Source: CAVVSD01 sp963750895
GTDB taxonomy: Bacteria; Actinomycetota; Thermoleophilia; Solirubrobacterales; Solirubrobacteraceae
Direction of reading: 5' to 3'
NCBI GenBank assembly: GCA_963750895.1
Contig: CAVVSD010000006.1
Coordinates: forward strand, 1,178,001 to 1,242,000
DNA: 64,000 nucleotides
Shown here in pieces: positions 8,703 to 17,241 of this stretch. The notes below the pieces were generated by a model. It was not told the DNA's origin and made no database searches. It saw nothing but the letters and a program-made list of their open reading frames with translations. Both the position numbers and the translations under genes were made by a program. Positions within the stretch are counted from its first letter, which is position 1. Each line of letters opens with the position of its first letter.

Positions 8703-9527
8703 TCAGCTGATCGCGCCCGAGGCGGCGAGGCCGATGACGATGAGGCCGAGCGCGATGCGGTACGCGACGAAGACCGAGAGGTTGTGCGTCACGAGGTAGC
8801 GCAGGAGGAAGGCGATCGCCGCGTACCCGGTGATGAACGCGAGGATCGTCGCCACCACGATCTCGGCGGCGCCGGTGTCGCCCGGCGTCTTGCCGGCCGC
8901 CAGCTCGTAGGCCTGGTAGAGGCCGCTGAGGACGACGGCCGGGATCGACAGGAGGAACGAGAAGCGCGCGGCCGCGGCGCGCTCCAGGCCGAGCAGCAGG
9001 CCCGCGGTGAGCGTCGCGCCCGAGCGCGAGACGCCCGGCACGAGCGCCAGCGTCTGCGCGGCGCCCATGATGAGCCCGTCCTTGAGCTGGAGGTCGGTGA
9101 TCGGGCGATGGCGGGTCGCCCGCTGATCCGCCCACCACAGCACGAGGCCCAGCCCGATGAGCGTGCACCCGATGAGGACGAGCGCGCGGAACGTCGTCTC
9201 GATCGAGTCCTGGAACAGGAGGCCGAGGATGCCGATCGGGATCGTCGCCCAGATGAGGTACCAGCCCATCCGCGCGTCCAGCTGCGATCGCAGCTCCGGG
9301 TTGCGCAGGCTCTGGAACCACCGCGTCCCGATGCGGATGAGGTCACGGCGGAAGTAGATGAGCTCCGCCAGCATCGTCCCGAGCTGCACGACGGCGGTGA
9401 ACCCGGCGCCCGGATCGTCCCACCCGAAGAAGGCGGGGACGATGCGCAGGTGCGCCGAGCTGGAGATCGGCAGGAACTCGGTGAGCCCCTGCACGATCCC
9501 GAGGATGATCGACTGCAGCATGTCCAC
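8703..9527 (-). CDS. uppP: Undecaprenyl-diphosphate phosphatase UppP (BacA)
   Basis: A 274-residue polytopic membrane protein. Both family signatures are present: QGLTEFLPISSSAHL at residues 13-27, with the catalytic Glu17, and PGVSRSGAT in the second half. UppP removes a phosphate from undecaprenyl diphosphate so the lipid carrier can be reused for peptidoglycan. High-level expression also gives bacitracin resistance. The GTG at 9527 matches the usual family N-terminal length; an in-frame ATG lies two codons downstream. Transcribed divergently from the FUSC-type gene. Confidence 0.95.
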   Translation of the reverse strand: MDMLQSIILGIVQGLTEFLPISSSAHLRIVPAFFGWDDPGAGFTAVVQLGTMLAELIYFRRDLIRIGTRWFQSLRNPELRSQLDARMGWYLIWATIPIGILGLLFQDSIETTFRALVLIGCTLIGLGLVLWWADQRATRHRPITDLQLKDGLIMGAAQTLALVPGVSRSGATLTAGLLLGLERAAAARFSFLLSIPAVVLSGLYQAYELAAGKTPGDTGAAEIVVATILAFITGYAAIAFLLRYLVTHNLSVFVAYRIALGLIVIGLAASGAIS

Positions 9528-9573
9528 GGCTGCGGGAGCGTAGAGGCTGAGCGGTGTAGCCTCGCCAGCCGCG

Positions 9574-10737
9574 ATGCACCGTCCTGGTCCGCCCGAGATG
9601 GTCTCCGGACTGCTCGGCGAGGCCGCCGAGCGTTCGCGACTCTCGATGCGCGAGCGGCTCGGTCGCCTGCGCTCCGCGTGGCGCACGATGGTCCAGGCCG
9701 GGCTGGCGACGGTGCTCGCCTGGACGCTCGCCCACGAGGTCATCGGGCACCCGCGGCCGTTCTTCGCGCCGATCGCCGCGATCGTCACCCTCGGCGTGAC
9801 CCTCGGGCAGCGCACGCGGCGCGCGGTGGAGGTCGCGGTGGGCGTGACGGTCGGCATCGCCGTGGCCGACCTGCTCGTGCTGCTCATCGGCTCCGGGACC
9901 TGGCAGCTGCTCGTCATCGTCATGCTCGCGATGACGGCCGCGATCCTCCTCGGGTCGGGGACGCTGCTCGTCACGCAGGCGGCCGCCTCGGCGGTGCTCG
10001 TCGTGACCCTGTCGCCGCCCGATCTCACCGGCATCTCCTTCTCGCGCTCCCTCGACGCGGCCGTGGGTGCGGCGACCGCGCTGATCGTGAGCCTGCTCGT
10101 CCTGCCGATCGACGTCGTCCGGCTCATCCGCGAGGCGGCCGAGCCGGTGCTGGCCGAGCTGGCGGCGACGCTGGACGACATCGCGGCCGCCCTGGAGCAG
10201 CGCTCGGAGGCGGGGACGGAGGCCGCGCTGCTTCGTGCCCGCGCGATCGACGACGACCTCGGGCGGTTCCGCGAGGCGATCGACGTGGGGCAGGAGGGCG
10301 GGATGACGACGATCGGCCGGCGCACCGCCCGCCGCCAGATCGGCTTCTACGCGACGGCCGGGGCGCAGATCGATCTGGCCGTGCGCAACACGCGCGTGCT
10401 GGCACGGGGCGCGATGCGCGCGATCGCGACGGGCGACGCGACGCCGCCCGGCGTGTCGCTCGCGCTGCGCGAGCTGGCGGAGTCGGTGCGGGCGCTCGCG
10501 GCGATCCTCGACGACCCCGCACGCGAGGCCGACGTCGTCGAGCCGGCCGTCCGCGCGGCGGCGCACGCGACGATCGTGCTGGAGCAGACGGCGAACCTCT
10601 CGGTGAGCGTCATCGTCGGGCAGGTCCGCTCGACGGCCACCGACCTGCTGCGCAGCACCGGCATGGAGCTCGTGGACGCGCACCGCATGGTGCGCGCGGC
10701 CGCCGAGCGCGAGCTCGACGAGCAGGAGGGTCGCTAG
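9574..10737 (+). CDS. FUSC/aromatic acid exporter-like membrane protein
   Basis: A 387-residue protein. The first ~180 residues contain six hydrophobic segments of the FUSC/ArAE type (FFAPIAAIVTLGVTLGQRTR is a typical stretch). A long cytoplasmic helical region follows, with no second membrane bundle, so it is the half-size form of the family. Members export aromatic acids or other organic anions; the substrate here is unknown. A TAGCCT hexamer 11 nt before the ATG may be its -10 box. Confidence 0.75.
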   Translation: MHRPGPPEMVSGLLGEAAERSRLSMRERLGRLRSAWRTMVQAGLATVLAWTLAHEVIGHPRPFFAPIAAIVTLGVTLGQRTRRAVEVAVGVTVGIAVADLLVLLIGSGTWQLLVIVMLAMTAAILLGSGTLLVTQAAASAVLVVTLSPPDLTGISFSRSLDAAVGAATALIVSLLVLPIDVVRLIREAAEPVLAELAATLDDIAAALEQRSEAGTEAALLRARAIDDDLGRFREAIDVGQEGGMTTIGRRTARRQIGFYATAGAQIDLAVRNTRVLARGAMRAIATGDATPPGVSLALRELAESVRALAAILDDPAREADVVEPAVRAAAHATIVLEQTANLSVSVIVGQVRSTATDLLRSTGMELVDAHRMVRAAAERELDEQEGR

Positions 10738-10741
10738 ACCC

Positions 10742-11176
10742 TCAGTGCGCGAACCGCGGCTGCGGCTCCCCGCGCCGCTCCACGGTGAACGTCATGCGCA
10801 CCTCGGTGCCGCCGTCGGGGTGCGTGGAGATCTGCACGGCGTCGGCCAGCCGCGTCATGAGCGGCAGCCCGAGGCCCAGGCCCGGGCTGTCGGGGCGTGG
10901 GGTCATGCCTCTGCCGTGGTCGCGGATGACGACGTGGACGATGTCGTCCATGAGCCGCGCGGACAGCAGCAGCGGGCCGGGCCGGCCCGCTTCGAGGTAC
11001 GCGTGGAGCACCGCGTTCGTCGCCGCCTCCGAGACGGCGAGCCCGATGTCCTCCACCAGCGCGGTCGGGACGGGCAGCGTCTCCAGCTCGGCGCTCAGCG
11101 CATGACGAAGCTCTCCGACACTGGCCGGCACGGCGGGCACGCGAAGCTCGAACGCGTGTGACCCCGGGGGCGCCAT
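10742..11176 (-). CDS. RsbW/SpoIIAB-type anti-sigma factor (serine kinase fold)
   Basis: A 144-residue GHKL ATPase-fold protein. N-box EAATNAVLHAY, G1 box DHGRGM and G2 box GLGLGLPLM are all present. Proteins of this type bind SigB/SigF-group sigma factors and are countered by an anti-anti-sigma protein. The sigma factor gene starts 181 bp away on the opposite strand, which supports the pairing. I used the ATG at 11176; a longer in-frame ORF extends upstream but is not family-like. No anti-anti-sigma gene is next to it in this window. Confidence 0.82.
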   Translation of the reverse strand: MAPPGSHAFELRVPAVPASVGELRHALSAELETLPVPTALVEDIGLAVSEAATNAVLHAYLEAGRPGPLLLSARLMDDIVHVVIRDHGRGMTPRPDSPGLGLGLPLMTRLADAVQISTHPDGGTEVRMTFTVERRGEPQPRFAH

Positions 11177-11357
11177 GAAACTTGCTTTGCCCCGAAATGG
11201 GCAGCGCGAACCTTCCCGCACATGGCGCACATCTCCGCCCAACACGTGGTTCCCGATAGGAGGCGCGGCAACGCGCCAGGATGTTGGTCTTCGACGTTCC
11301 GATCGCGTCCCGCGGGTAGCGCGTTGACATCGAACTGCCCGACCCACTCACACGCGT

Positions 11358-12161
11358 ATGAGCCTGGTCGCAGAATCGGAGCTGTCCGAGCGCGAGCCCG
11401 CCCCGCGGGTGTCCGGCACCGAGCGCCACCGCCGCGACCGCGAGCTGTTCGTGCGCCTGAAGGAGCACGACGACCAGCATGCCCGCGAGGAGCTGGTCGA
11501 GCGCTTCATGGGCCTGGCACGCCAGGTCGCCCTGCGCTACCGCCGTCAGTCCGAGCCGCTCGACGACGTCATGCAGGTCGCCGCGCTCGGGCTCCTGAAG
11601 GCGATCGACCGCTTCGACCCCGCACGTGGGATCGCGTTCTCGTCCTTCGCGGTCCCGACGATGCTCGGCGAGGTCAAGCGTCACTTCCGCGACAAGTCGT
11701 GGACGGTCCGCCCGCCGCGCGACCTCCAGGAGCTCACGCTCCGCGTCGAGCAGGCGACGACGCTGCTGTCCACGCAGCTCAGCCGCTCGCCGTCGGTCGC
11801 GGAGCTCTCGGAGCACCTCGGCGTCGGCGACGAGGAGATCCTCGAGGCGCTCGAGGCCGGACGTGCGCGGAGCGCGACGTCGCTCAGCGCTCCCCGCGGC
11901 GACACCGAGGACGGCAACACGCTCGGCGACCTCCTCGGCGACGAGGAGGACGGCTTCGAACGCGCTGAGGAGCGCGCGACGCTCGCGAAGCTCTTCACCG
12001 AGCTGTCACCCCGCGAGCGCACCGTGCTGACCCTCCGCTTCCGCCAGGACATGACGCAGGCCGAGATCGGTGAGATCGTCGGCGTTTCGCAGATGCAGGT
12101 CTCGCGCATCATCCGGAGCTCGATCGAGCGCCTCCGGATCGCTGCGCAGCGCCGTTCCTGA
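11358..12161 (+). CDS. RNA polymerase sigma factor, SigB/SigF/SigG group (group 3)
   Basis: A 267-residue sigma factor with region 2 (ELVERFMGLARQVALRYRR; DDVMQVAALGLLKAIDRFDP; FSSFAVPTMLGEVKRHFRD), region 3 (SRSPSVAELSEHLGV), and the region 4 helix-turn-helix (MTQAEIGEIVGVSQMQVSRI). The KRHFRDKSW segment is characteristic of the general-stress/sporulation SigB-SigF group. It should direct RNA polymerase to stress-type promoters under control of the divergently encoded RsbW-like protein. No strong ribosome-binding site precedes the ATG. Confidence 0.92.
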   Translation: MSLVAESELSEREPAPRVSGTERHRRDRELFVRLKEHDDQHAREELVERFMGLARQVALRYRRQSEPLDDVMQVAALGLLKAIDRFDPARGIAFSSFAVPTMLGEVKRHFRDKSWTVRPPRDLQELTLRVEQATTLLSTQLSRSPSVAELSEHLGVGDEEILEALEAGRARSATSLSAPRGDTEDGNTLGDLLGDEEDGFERAEERATLAKLFTELSPRERTVLTLRFRQDMTQAEIGEIVGVSQMQVSRIIRSSIERLRIAAQRRS

Positions 12162-12173
12162 GAACATCCCGAG

Positions 12174-13952
12174 GTGGACGTAGGCCAGATGGTGCTCGTG
12201 GCCGGCGCGCTGCTGGCCGCTGGCCTGCTGGCGTCGCTGGTCGCCGGGCGCCTCCGGGTCCCGAGCCTCCTGCTGTTCCTGGGGATCGGGATGCTCGCCG
12301 GGTCCGACGGGTTCGGCTGGCTGGACTTCTCCGACTACGAGCTCGCGCAGACGGTCGGCATCATCGCGCTGGCGCTCATCCTGTACGAGGGCGGCCTCGC
12401 GTCCGGCTGGCAGGAGATCCGGCCGGTGTTCCTGCCGGCGTTCAGCCTGGCGACGGTCGGGACGCTGATCACGGCGGTCATCGTCGGCTTCGGGGCGAGC
12501 CTGCTGTTCGACATGAGCCTGCTCCAGGGCCTGCTCATCGGCGCGATCGTGTCGTCGACGGACGGCGCGGCGATCTTCGCGGTACTGCGCGGCTCGACGC
12601 TGCGGCGGCGGCTCGCCCGCACGCTGGAGGGCGAGGCGGGCATGAACGACCCCGTCGCCGTCCTGCTCGTCACGGGCTTCATCTCCTGGATCCAGCTGCC
12701 GGACTACAACGCGCTGGACATGCTGGTCGCGATCGCCGAGGAGCTCGTCATCGGCGGCGCGGTCGGCCTCGCGGTCGGGTTGGTGGCCGTCCGGATGCTG
12801 CGGCAGGTGAGCCTCGCGTCCGCCGGCCTGTACCCGGTGGCGTCGCTGGCGTTCGCCGCGGTGGCCTTCGGCGGGGCGGACGTCCTGCACGGCTCCGGCT
12901 TCCTCGCCATCTACCTCGCCGGTCTGGTCATCGGCAGCTCCGCCACGCCCGCCCGGCGGACGATCACGACGTTCCACGACGGGCTCGCATGGGTCGCGCA
13001 GCTCGGCATGTTCCTCGTCCTGGGCCTCCTCGTGTTCCCGTCGGACTTCGGCGGCGTGTGGCTCGAGGGGATCATCCTCGCGCTCGTCCTCGTGTTCGTC
13101 GCCCGGCCGATCGCGACCTTCGCGAGCACGGTCGGGATGGGCTTCTCGTTCAACGAACGCGTCGCGCTGGGGTGGGCGGGGCTGCGCGGCGCCGTGCCGG
13201 TCGTCCTCGCGACGTTCCCCGTCATCGAGGGCATCTCCGGGGCGCGGGAGTTCTTCGACATCGTGTTCTTCGCCGTGCTGGTCTCCACCCTGCTGCAGGG
13301 CACGACGTTCGAGTGGCTCTCGGAGCGGCTCGGGGTCACGACGAACGAGGCGGCCATCCCGACGCCGTTCACGGACCCGACGACCGCTCGCCGGATGGGT
13401 GCGGAGATCGCCGAGTTCCCGGTGGCGGCGGGCGACGCCGTCGCCGGGCGCCTCGTGCGCGAGCTCGGCCTGCCGCGCGAGGCGCTGCTCAACGTGATCA
13501 TCCGCGGCGAGCAGGCGATCCCGCCCCGCGGCTCGACGCGCATCGAGGCGGGCGACCGCCTGCACGTCCTCGTCCGCCAGGAGGTCGCGATCGAGTTCCG
13601 CGATCTGCTCGCGCGCTGGCGCGAAGGGCCGATCGGGCCGCGCGCGATCAGCCGGCCGCTGCCGCACAGCTCGATCGTGACGAGCCGCCCGTGGGGCGAC
13701 GACGAAGGCGATCCCGGCCGCCCGGACATGGTCGACGGGATCGAGGTCGTCGACCAGCTGCGCACGCGACGCGACCAGGTCGGGGCGCTCGTCGCGCTCG
13801 CCGACGGCCGCTACGCCTTCACGGGACCCGTGGTCGCCGTCGGCCCGACGCAGGCGCTCCAGGACATCGCGCGGCGCCGGCTGCAACGGGCCCAGAACGA
13901 CGCCGAGCGGGCGTGGTGGCGTGAGGTCATCGGCGCGCTCGCGCTGCCCTGA
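12174..13952 (+). CDS. Potassium/proton antiporter (CPA1, NhaP2/CvrA type) with TrkA-C domain
   Basis: A 592-residue protein. About twelve membrane segments fill residues 1-390, with the CPA1 core motif EGEAGMNDPVAV. A cytoplasmic region follows that contains a TrkA-C domain (LVRELGLPREALLNVIIRGE; GDRLHVLVRQEVA) and an acidic C-terminal part. It should exchange K+ or Na+ for protons, protecting against ionic or pH stress. It begins with GTG 12 bp after the stress sigma gene, so the two are probably co-transcribed. Confidence 0.88.
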   Translation: MDVGQMVLVAGALLAAGLLASLVAGRLRVPSLLLFLGIGMLAGSDGFGWLDFSDYELAQTVGIIALALILYEGGLASGWQEIRPVFLPAFSLATVGTLITAVIVGFGASLLFDMSLLQGLLIGAIVSSTDGAAIFAVLRGSTLRRRLARTLEGEAGMNDPVAVLLVTGFISWIQLPDYNALDMLVAIAEELVIGGAVGLAVGLVAVRMLRQVSLASAGLYPVASLAFAAVAFGGADVLHGSGFLAIYLAGLVIGSSATPARRTITTFHDGLAWVAQLGMFLVLGLLVFPSDFGGVWLEGIILALVLVFVARPIATFASTVGMGFSFNERVALGWAGLRGAVPVVLATFPVIEGISGAREFFDIVFFAVLVSTLLQGTTFEWLSERLGVTTNEAAIPTPFTDPTTARRMGAEIAEFPVAAGDAVAGRLVRELGLPREALLNVIIRGEQAIPPRGSTRIEAGDRLHVLVRQEVAIEFRDLLARWREGPIGPRAISRPLPHSSIVTSRPWGDDEGDPGRPDMVDGIEVVDQLRTRRDQVGALVALADGRYAFTGPVVAVGPTQALQDIARRRLQRAQNDAERAWWREVIGALALP

Positions 13953-13976
13953 ACGCGCAGACATGCGTCGGCGGGC

Positions 13977-13982
13977 TACGGT
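13977..13982 (+). promoter_or_regulatory. -10 box (TACGGT) of a leaderless gene
   Basis: TACGGT ends 6 nt before the GTG at 13989, and no ribosome-binding site lies between them. This spacing puts the transcription start at or next to the start codon. The same arrangement recurs at other genes in the window. Confidence 0.5.
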
Positions 13983-13988
13983 CTCGCC

Positions 13989-14372
13989 GTGCGCTTCATC
14001 CTGCTCGCGGCCGTCCTCGCTGCCCTCGTGGTCGCACCCGCATCCGGTGCGCAGGCTCAGCGCACGGCGCCGGCCGCGGCCGCGACGCTCAAGCGCGCGA
14101 CCTGCCCGAGCGACCTGCGTGGGTGCCGGTCGGCGATCGGCCGCGTCGTGCTCGTCGAGTCCGTCGACCCCGACGGCGACGGCGACCTGCACGTGGTCGT
14201 CGTGGGACGCGACAGCGTCACGGCACCGGGGTTCACGGCCGTCGACGTCCGGCGAGGGCTACGCCCGCGCCGCGACCCGAAGGTGGGCCAGCTCGTGACC
14301 GCCGCGGGCCAGGTCCAGCGCGGCAGCTACGGGCAACGTCAGATCCATGCTGTGAGCTTCCGGGTCGGATGA
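13989..14372 (+). CDS. Small secreted protein of unknown function
   Basis: A 127-residue protein with a clear Sec signal peptide: MRF, a hydrophobic core of about 15 residues, and a cleavage site near SGAQAQ. The mature part has two Cys (TCPSDLRGC) and beta-strand-like sequence (AIGRVVLVESVDPDGDGDLH; GQLVTAAGQVQRGSYGQRQI), reminiscent of an OB-fold such as those binding nucleic acids or sugars. I do not recognise a named family. Its stop overlaps the start of the next gene (ATGA). Confidence 0.65.
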   Translation: MRFILLAAVLAALVVAPASGAQAQRTAPAAAATLKRATCPSDLRGCRSAIGRVVLVESVDPDGDGDLHVVVVGRDSVTAPGFTAVDVRRGLRPRRDPKVGQLVTAAGQVQRGSYGQRQIHAVSFRVG

Positions 14373-15394
14373 CCGTCGCGTACGTCTTCTGGCACCGGCC
14401 GCGGCCGGACGTCGACCCGGCCGCCTACGCGGACGCGCTCGCGGCCTTCCACGCCGCGCTCGCCGGCGAGCCGCCGCGGGGGTTGCTCGCGTCCTGGGCG
14501 CTGCGCCTGGGGTCCGCGCCGTGGGACGGCGGGGGCGAGGGCTGGTTCGAGGACTGGTACGTGCTGCGCGGCCTCGGCGCGCTCGGGGCGCTCGAGCGGG
14601 CCGCGATCGACGCGCGCCGTCGCGGGACGCACGACGCGGCGGCATCCGGGACCGGCGAGGGCACCGCCGGGATCTACGGCCTCGTCGGCGGCGATCCCAT
14701 CCCCGCCGGTGGGCTCGTCTCGGCGAGCTGGCTGGCCAAGCCCGACGGCGAGGACTACGAGCGCTTCGTTCCCGCCCTGCGCGAGGCCGCCGGATCCGGC
14801 GCGTCGGTCTGGCAGCGCCGCCTCACCCTCGGTCCCACGCCGGAGTTCGCAGTCGTCGGCGACCGCCCACCCGACGGCCCGTGGCCGCTCGTCGCGACCG
14901 ACCCGGCGACGATCGTCGAGCCGACCGGCGCCGCGACCGCATCCGGTCCGCGGCTGCGCGACGCGACGGCCGCCGACGCGCCGGAGCTCACCGAGCTCGC
15001 CGTGCGGTCCAAGGGCCACTGGGGCTACGACGACGGGTTCCTGCAGCGGGCGCGCCCCGAGCTGACCGTCACCCCCGAGGACGTCGAGGGCAACACCATC
15101 CGCGTCGCCGTCGACGGCGACCGGGTGCTCGGGTTCAGCGCCGTCGACGTCGGCAGCGCGCCGGCCGAGCTGCTTGCGCTGTGGGTCGACCCGCCGGCGA
15201 TCGGCACGGGCGTCGGCCGGGCCCTGCTGCACGACGCGCTCGTGACGGCCGCCGGGCACGGCACGGGGGGCCTGCTGGTCGAGAGCGATCCCAACGCCGA
15301 GCGCTTCTACCTGCACCACGGCGCGAGGCGGCTGGGCGAGCGGCGGTCGGTCACGACCAAGCGCCTCCTGCCGCTGCTCTGGCTCCCTGCCTAG
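14369..15394 (+). CDS. Two-domain protein with C-terminal GNAT N-acetyltransferase
   Basis: A 341-residue protein. The C-terminal ~150 residues form a GNAT domain: LRDATAADAPELTELAVRSK, a central beta strand ending LALWVDPPAIGTGVGRALL (the acetyl-CoA loop), then SDPNAERFYLHHGARRLGE. The N-terminal ~190 residues (AYVFWHRPRPDVDPAAYADA) are not a family I can name. They resemble an acidic alpha/beta barrel-like dimer domain and may bind the substrate. The substrate is unknown. The start overlaps the stop of the preceding secreted-protein gene. Confidence 0.7.
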   Translation: MTVAYVFWHRPRPDVDPAAYADALAAFHAALAGEPPRGLLASWALRLGSAPWDGGGEGWFEDWYVLRGLGALGALERAAIDARRRGTHDAAASGTGEGTAGIYGLVGGDPIPAGGLVSASWLAKPDGEDYERFVPALREAAGSGASVWQRRLTLGPTPEFAVVGDRPPDGPWPLVATDPATIVEPTGAATASGPRLRDATAADAPELTELAVRSKGHWGYDDGFLQRARPELTVTPEDVEGNTIRVAVDGDRVLGFSAVDVGSAPAELLALWVDPPAIGTGVGRALLHDALVTAAGHGTGGLLVESDPNAERFYLHHGARRLGERRSVTTKRLLPLLWLPA

Positions 15395-15416
15395 CGTGTT
15401 GCAGAATCAGAGGGCG

Positions 15417-16028
15417 ATGGACGATCCGCTCTCCGTGCTCGGCCTGCAGCCCGGCGCCTCGCCCGACGAGGTGGGGGAGGCCTACCGGCGACTCGCCAAG
15501 CAGTGGCACCCCGACCGCGGCGGCGGTCCGGAGGCGGAGCTGCGCATGGCGCAGATCAACGTGGCCCACGACCTGCTGCGCGCGGGCGCCCGCCACGCGC
15601 GCCCACGCGGGGACCGGCCCGCGCAGCACGGCGGGCCCCACCGGCCGGCGCCGCGTCGCCGTCCCGCAGGGCACTGGCTCGCCGAGCCGGTCCGGCGTGC
15701 GCTCGGTCCCGAGCTGCTGCAGGCGCTGGAGGATCGCGAGGCCGTGGTCGTCGTGACGCCGGCGTCGCTGTGGAAGAGCCCGCACGCGGTGCTCGCGGTG
15801 ACCGACCGCCGGCTCCTGTGGCTGCTGGACGACGCGATCTCCGACCGCGTCCGCAGCCTGCGCTTCAACCGGGTGGAGGACGTCACGGGCCGTCTGGCCT
15901 GGCCGCGCAGGCGCACGGCCATCCTCCGGGTGCTCGCGCGCAACGGCCGGCGCGAGACGTTCGCGGACCTCGTTCCCGCCACCGCGCTGCAGATCGTCGA
16001 GCACGTCCGGGCGGCCGTGGCCGCCTAG
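15417..16028 (+). CDS. J-domain protein with C-terminal PH-like domain
   Basis: A 203-residue protein. The N-terminal J domain (DDPLSVLGLQPGASPDEVGE; then AKQWHPDRGGG) has the HPD motif that stimulates Hsp70 ATPase. A basic Pro/Arg linker follows, then a domain with PH-like pattern (VVVVTPASLWKSPHAVLAVT; DRRLLWLLDD). The latter resembles bacterial PH domains that attach proteins to membranes. It may be a specialised co-chaperone. The ATG at 15417 has AGAGG 3 nt upstream; an alternative GTG at 15396 has no such site. Confidence 0.72.
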   Translation: MDDPLSVLGLQPGASPDEVGEAYRRLAKQWHPDRGGGPEAELRMAQINVAHDLLRAGARHARPRGDRPAQHGGPHRPAPRRRPAGHWLAEPVRRALGPELLQALEDREAVVVVTPASLWKSPHAVLAVTDRRLLWLLDDAISDRVRSLRFNRVEDVTGRLAWPRRRTAILRVLARNGRRETFADLVPATALQIVEHVRAAVAA

Positions 16029-16117
16029 TTCCGTCGCGTGGGCAGGCTACGACCATCCTCCTGGGTGGTATGCGCGTAGCGCCTCCGCGCGGTATGGGTA
16101 CCGACATCGTGTCGCAC

Positions 16118-16387
16118 ATGGATCCCCCGTTCCCGACAGACCAGCCGCCCCGCCGCCGGTGGGCGCGCGGCGCCGACCGATCGACCGCGCTCACGTCGCG
16201 CCGCGGCCTGCGCGTCGAGGTCAAGCGCCACAACGGCGGCTGGGCCGTCCGACACGGGGATCACCCCGGCGTCGCGTGGTCGCACTGCTCCGACGCCGAT
16301 CTGGAGCACACGCTGAGCCTCACGCTCGGGCTCGACGGCGCCGAGGCCCGCGCGCTGGCGAGCCACGTGCGGTCGCTGCGCGGCTAG
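16118..16387 (+). CDS. Small hypothetical protein
   Basis: An 89-residue soluble protein, unrecognised. The N-terminal third is Pro/Arg-rich. The rest (RGLRVEVKRHNGGWAVRHGD; LTLGLDGAEARALASHVRSL) looks folded and is conserved in style. In-frame ATGs at 16070 and 16094 are alternatives, none with a clear ribosome-binding site. Two GGTATG hexamers 24 bp apart (16067 and 16091) precede or overlap the start; their meaning is unclear. Confidence 0.5.
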   Translation: MDPPFPTDQPPRRRWARGADRSTALTSRRGLRVEVKRHNGGWAVRHGDHPGVAWSHCSDADLEHTLSLTLGLDGAEARALASHVRSLRG

Positions 16388-16539
16388 CGCGCGACTCCTC
16401 CGGCCCGGAGCGGTCCGTCGACGAAGGATCGCGCGGACGCGTCGTCCGACAGCGCGCCTGCGCGCGTGACGCCCAGCTGCAGACCTCGCGTACGGGCGCG
16501 CGGCAGGCCGCACAGCACGCCGGACGGGTGTGCGAGCGC

Positions 16540-17233
16540 CTAGGTGCCCACCTCGAGGGATCCGAAGCCGAGCACGTCCACGCCGCGGAAGAGCGTCGCG
16601 CCCGCGAAGCGCTGTGCCTGTCCCTTCGGAACGCCGAGCTCGCGCATCCGCGCCGCGGCACGGCGCAGTCCGGGACGGAGCGGCTGTCGGGCTCGTCGGA
16701 TTCGGTCGCCGAGGCGAGCGAGCTCGTGGAGCGGCGCGGGCTGCAGGACCGGGAGCGCGGCGTCCGCGTACCCCGAGCCGCCCAGGCGCGGATGCGGCTG
16801 CGGACATCGGCCGGCACCGGCTGGACCTGCTGGATGAGGACGACCGTCGACCGCCAGACTCCCGCCCGGCGGCGAGCGCCGCATCGGCCGTCGGCACCCG
16901 ATCGAGCTCGGACTGGAACGTGCCCGTAGTCGCCCGCGACCGGGGCGAGGATCGCGCCGAACAGCACCTCGATCGAGCAGGACGCCGGCCTTGCGCTCCG
17001 CTGCCTTCGTGAGGTTGTCGGCGTCGTCGCTGCTCGCGTCTCTGCACGCAGGCGGGACGAGCGCCTCGCCGCCTGCTTGATCGCAGGCTCGCTCGCCTTG
17101 ATCTTCACGCGCAGCCGGTACGCCGCGTACGCGAACTCGCGGGCGGCGGCACGTTCGTCGGGCGGGCCTGCGCGGAGGCGGGCTGCGGCAGGCCGAGCAC
17201 GCCGACGGTCAGCAGCGCCAGCAGGGATGCCAC
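16540..17233 (-). pseudogene. Frameshifted paralog of the adjacent secreted-protein gene
   Basis: Reading all three minus-strand frames in turn reproduces the neighbouring protein from end to end. In order the pieces are a signal peptide (VASLLALLTVGVLGLPQPAS), then REFAYAAYRLRVKIKASEPA, then TFQSELDRVPTADAALAAGR, then PVPADVRSRIRAW, then YADAALPVLQPA, and finally GVPKGQAQRFAGATLFRGVD. At least three frame changes are needed, so no intact protein is made as the sequence stands. It begins 9 bp after the stop of its paralog, so this is a tandem duplication with one decayed copy (or one with indel errors). Confidence 0.75.
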
Positions 17234-17241
17234 GATCCGCG

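Noticed and set aside
8502..11105. A very long plus-strand open frame opposite uppP and running through the exporter gene
   Set aside because: It is antisense or out of frame to recognisable families, Arg/Asp/Glu-rich and without motifs; long shadows are expected at this GC content.
16067..16096. Two GGTATG hexamers 24 bp apart as tandem stress promoters
   Set aside because: No matching -35 element at the right distance and the start of the downstream gene is itself uncertain.
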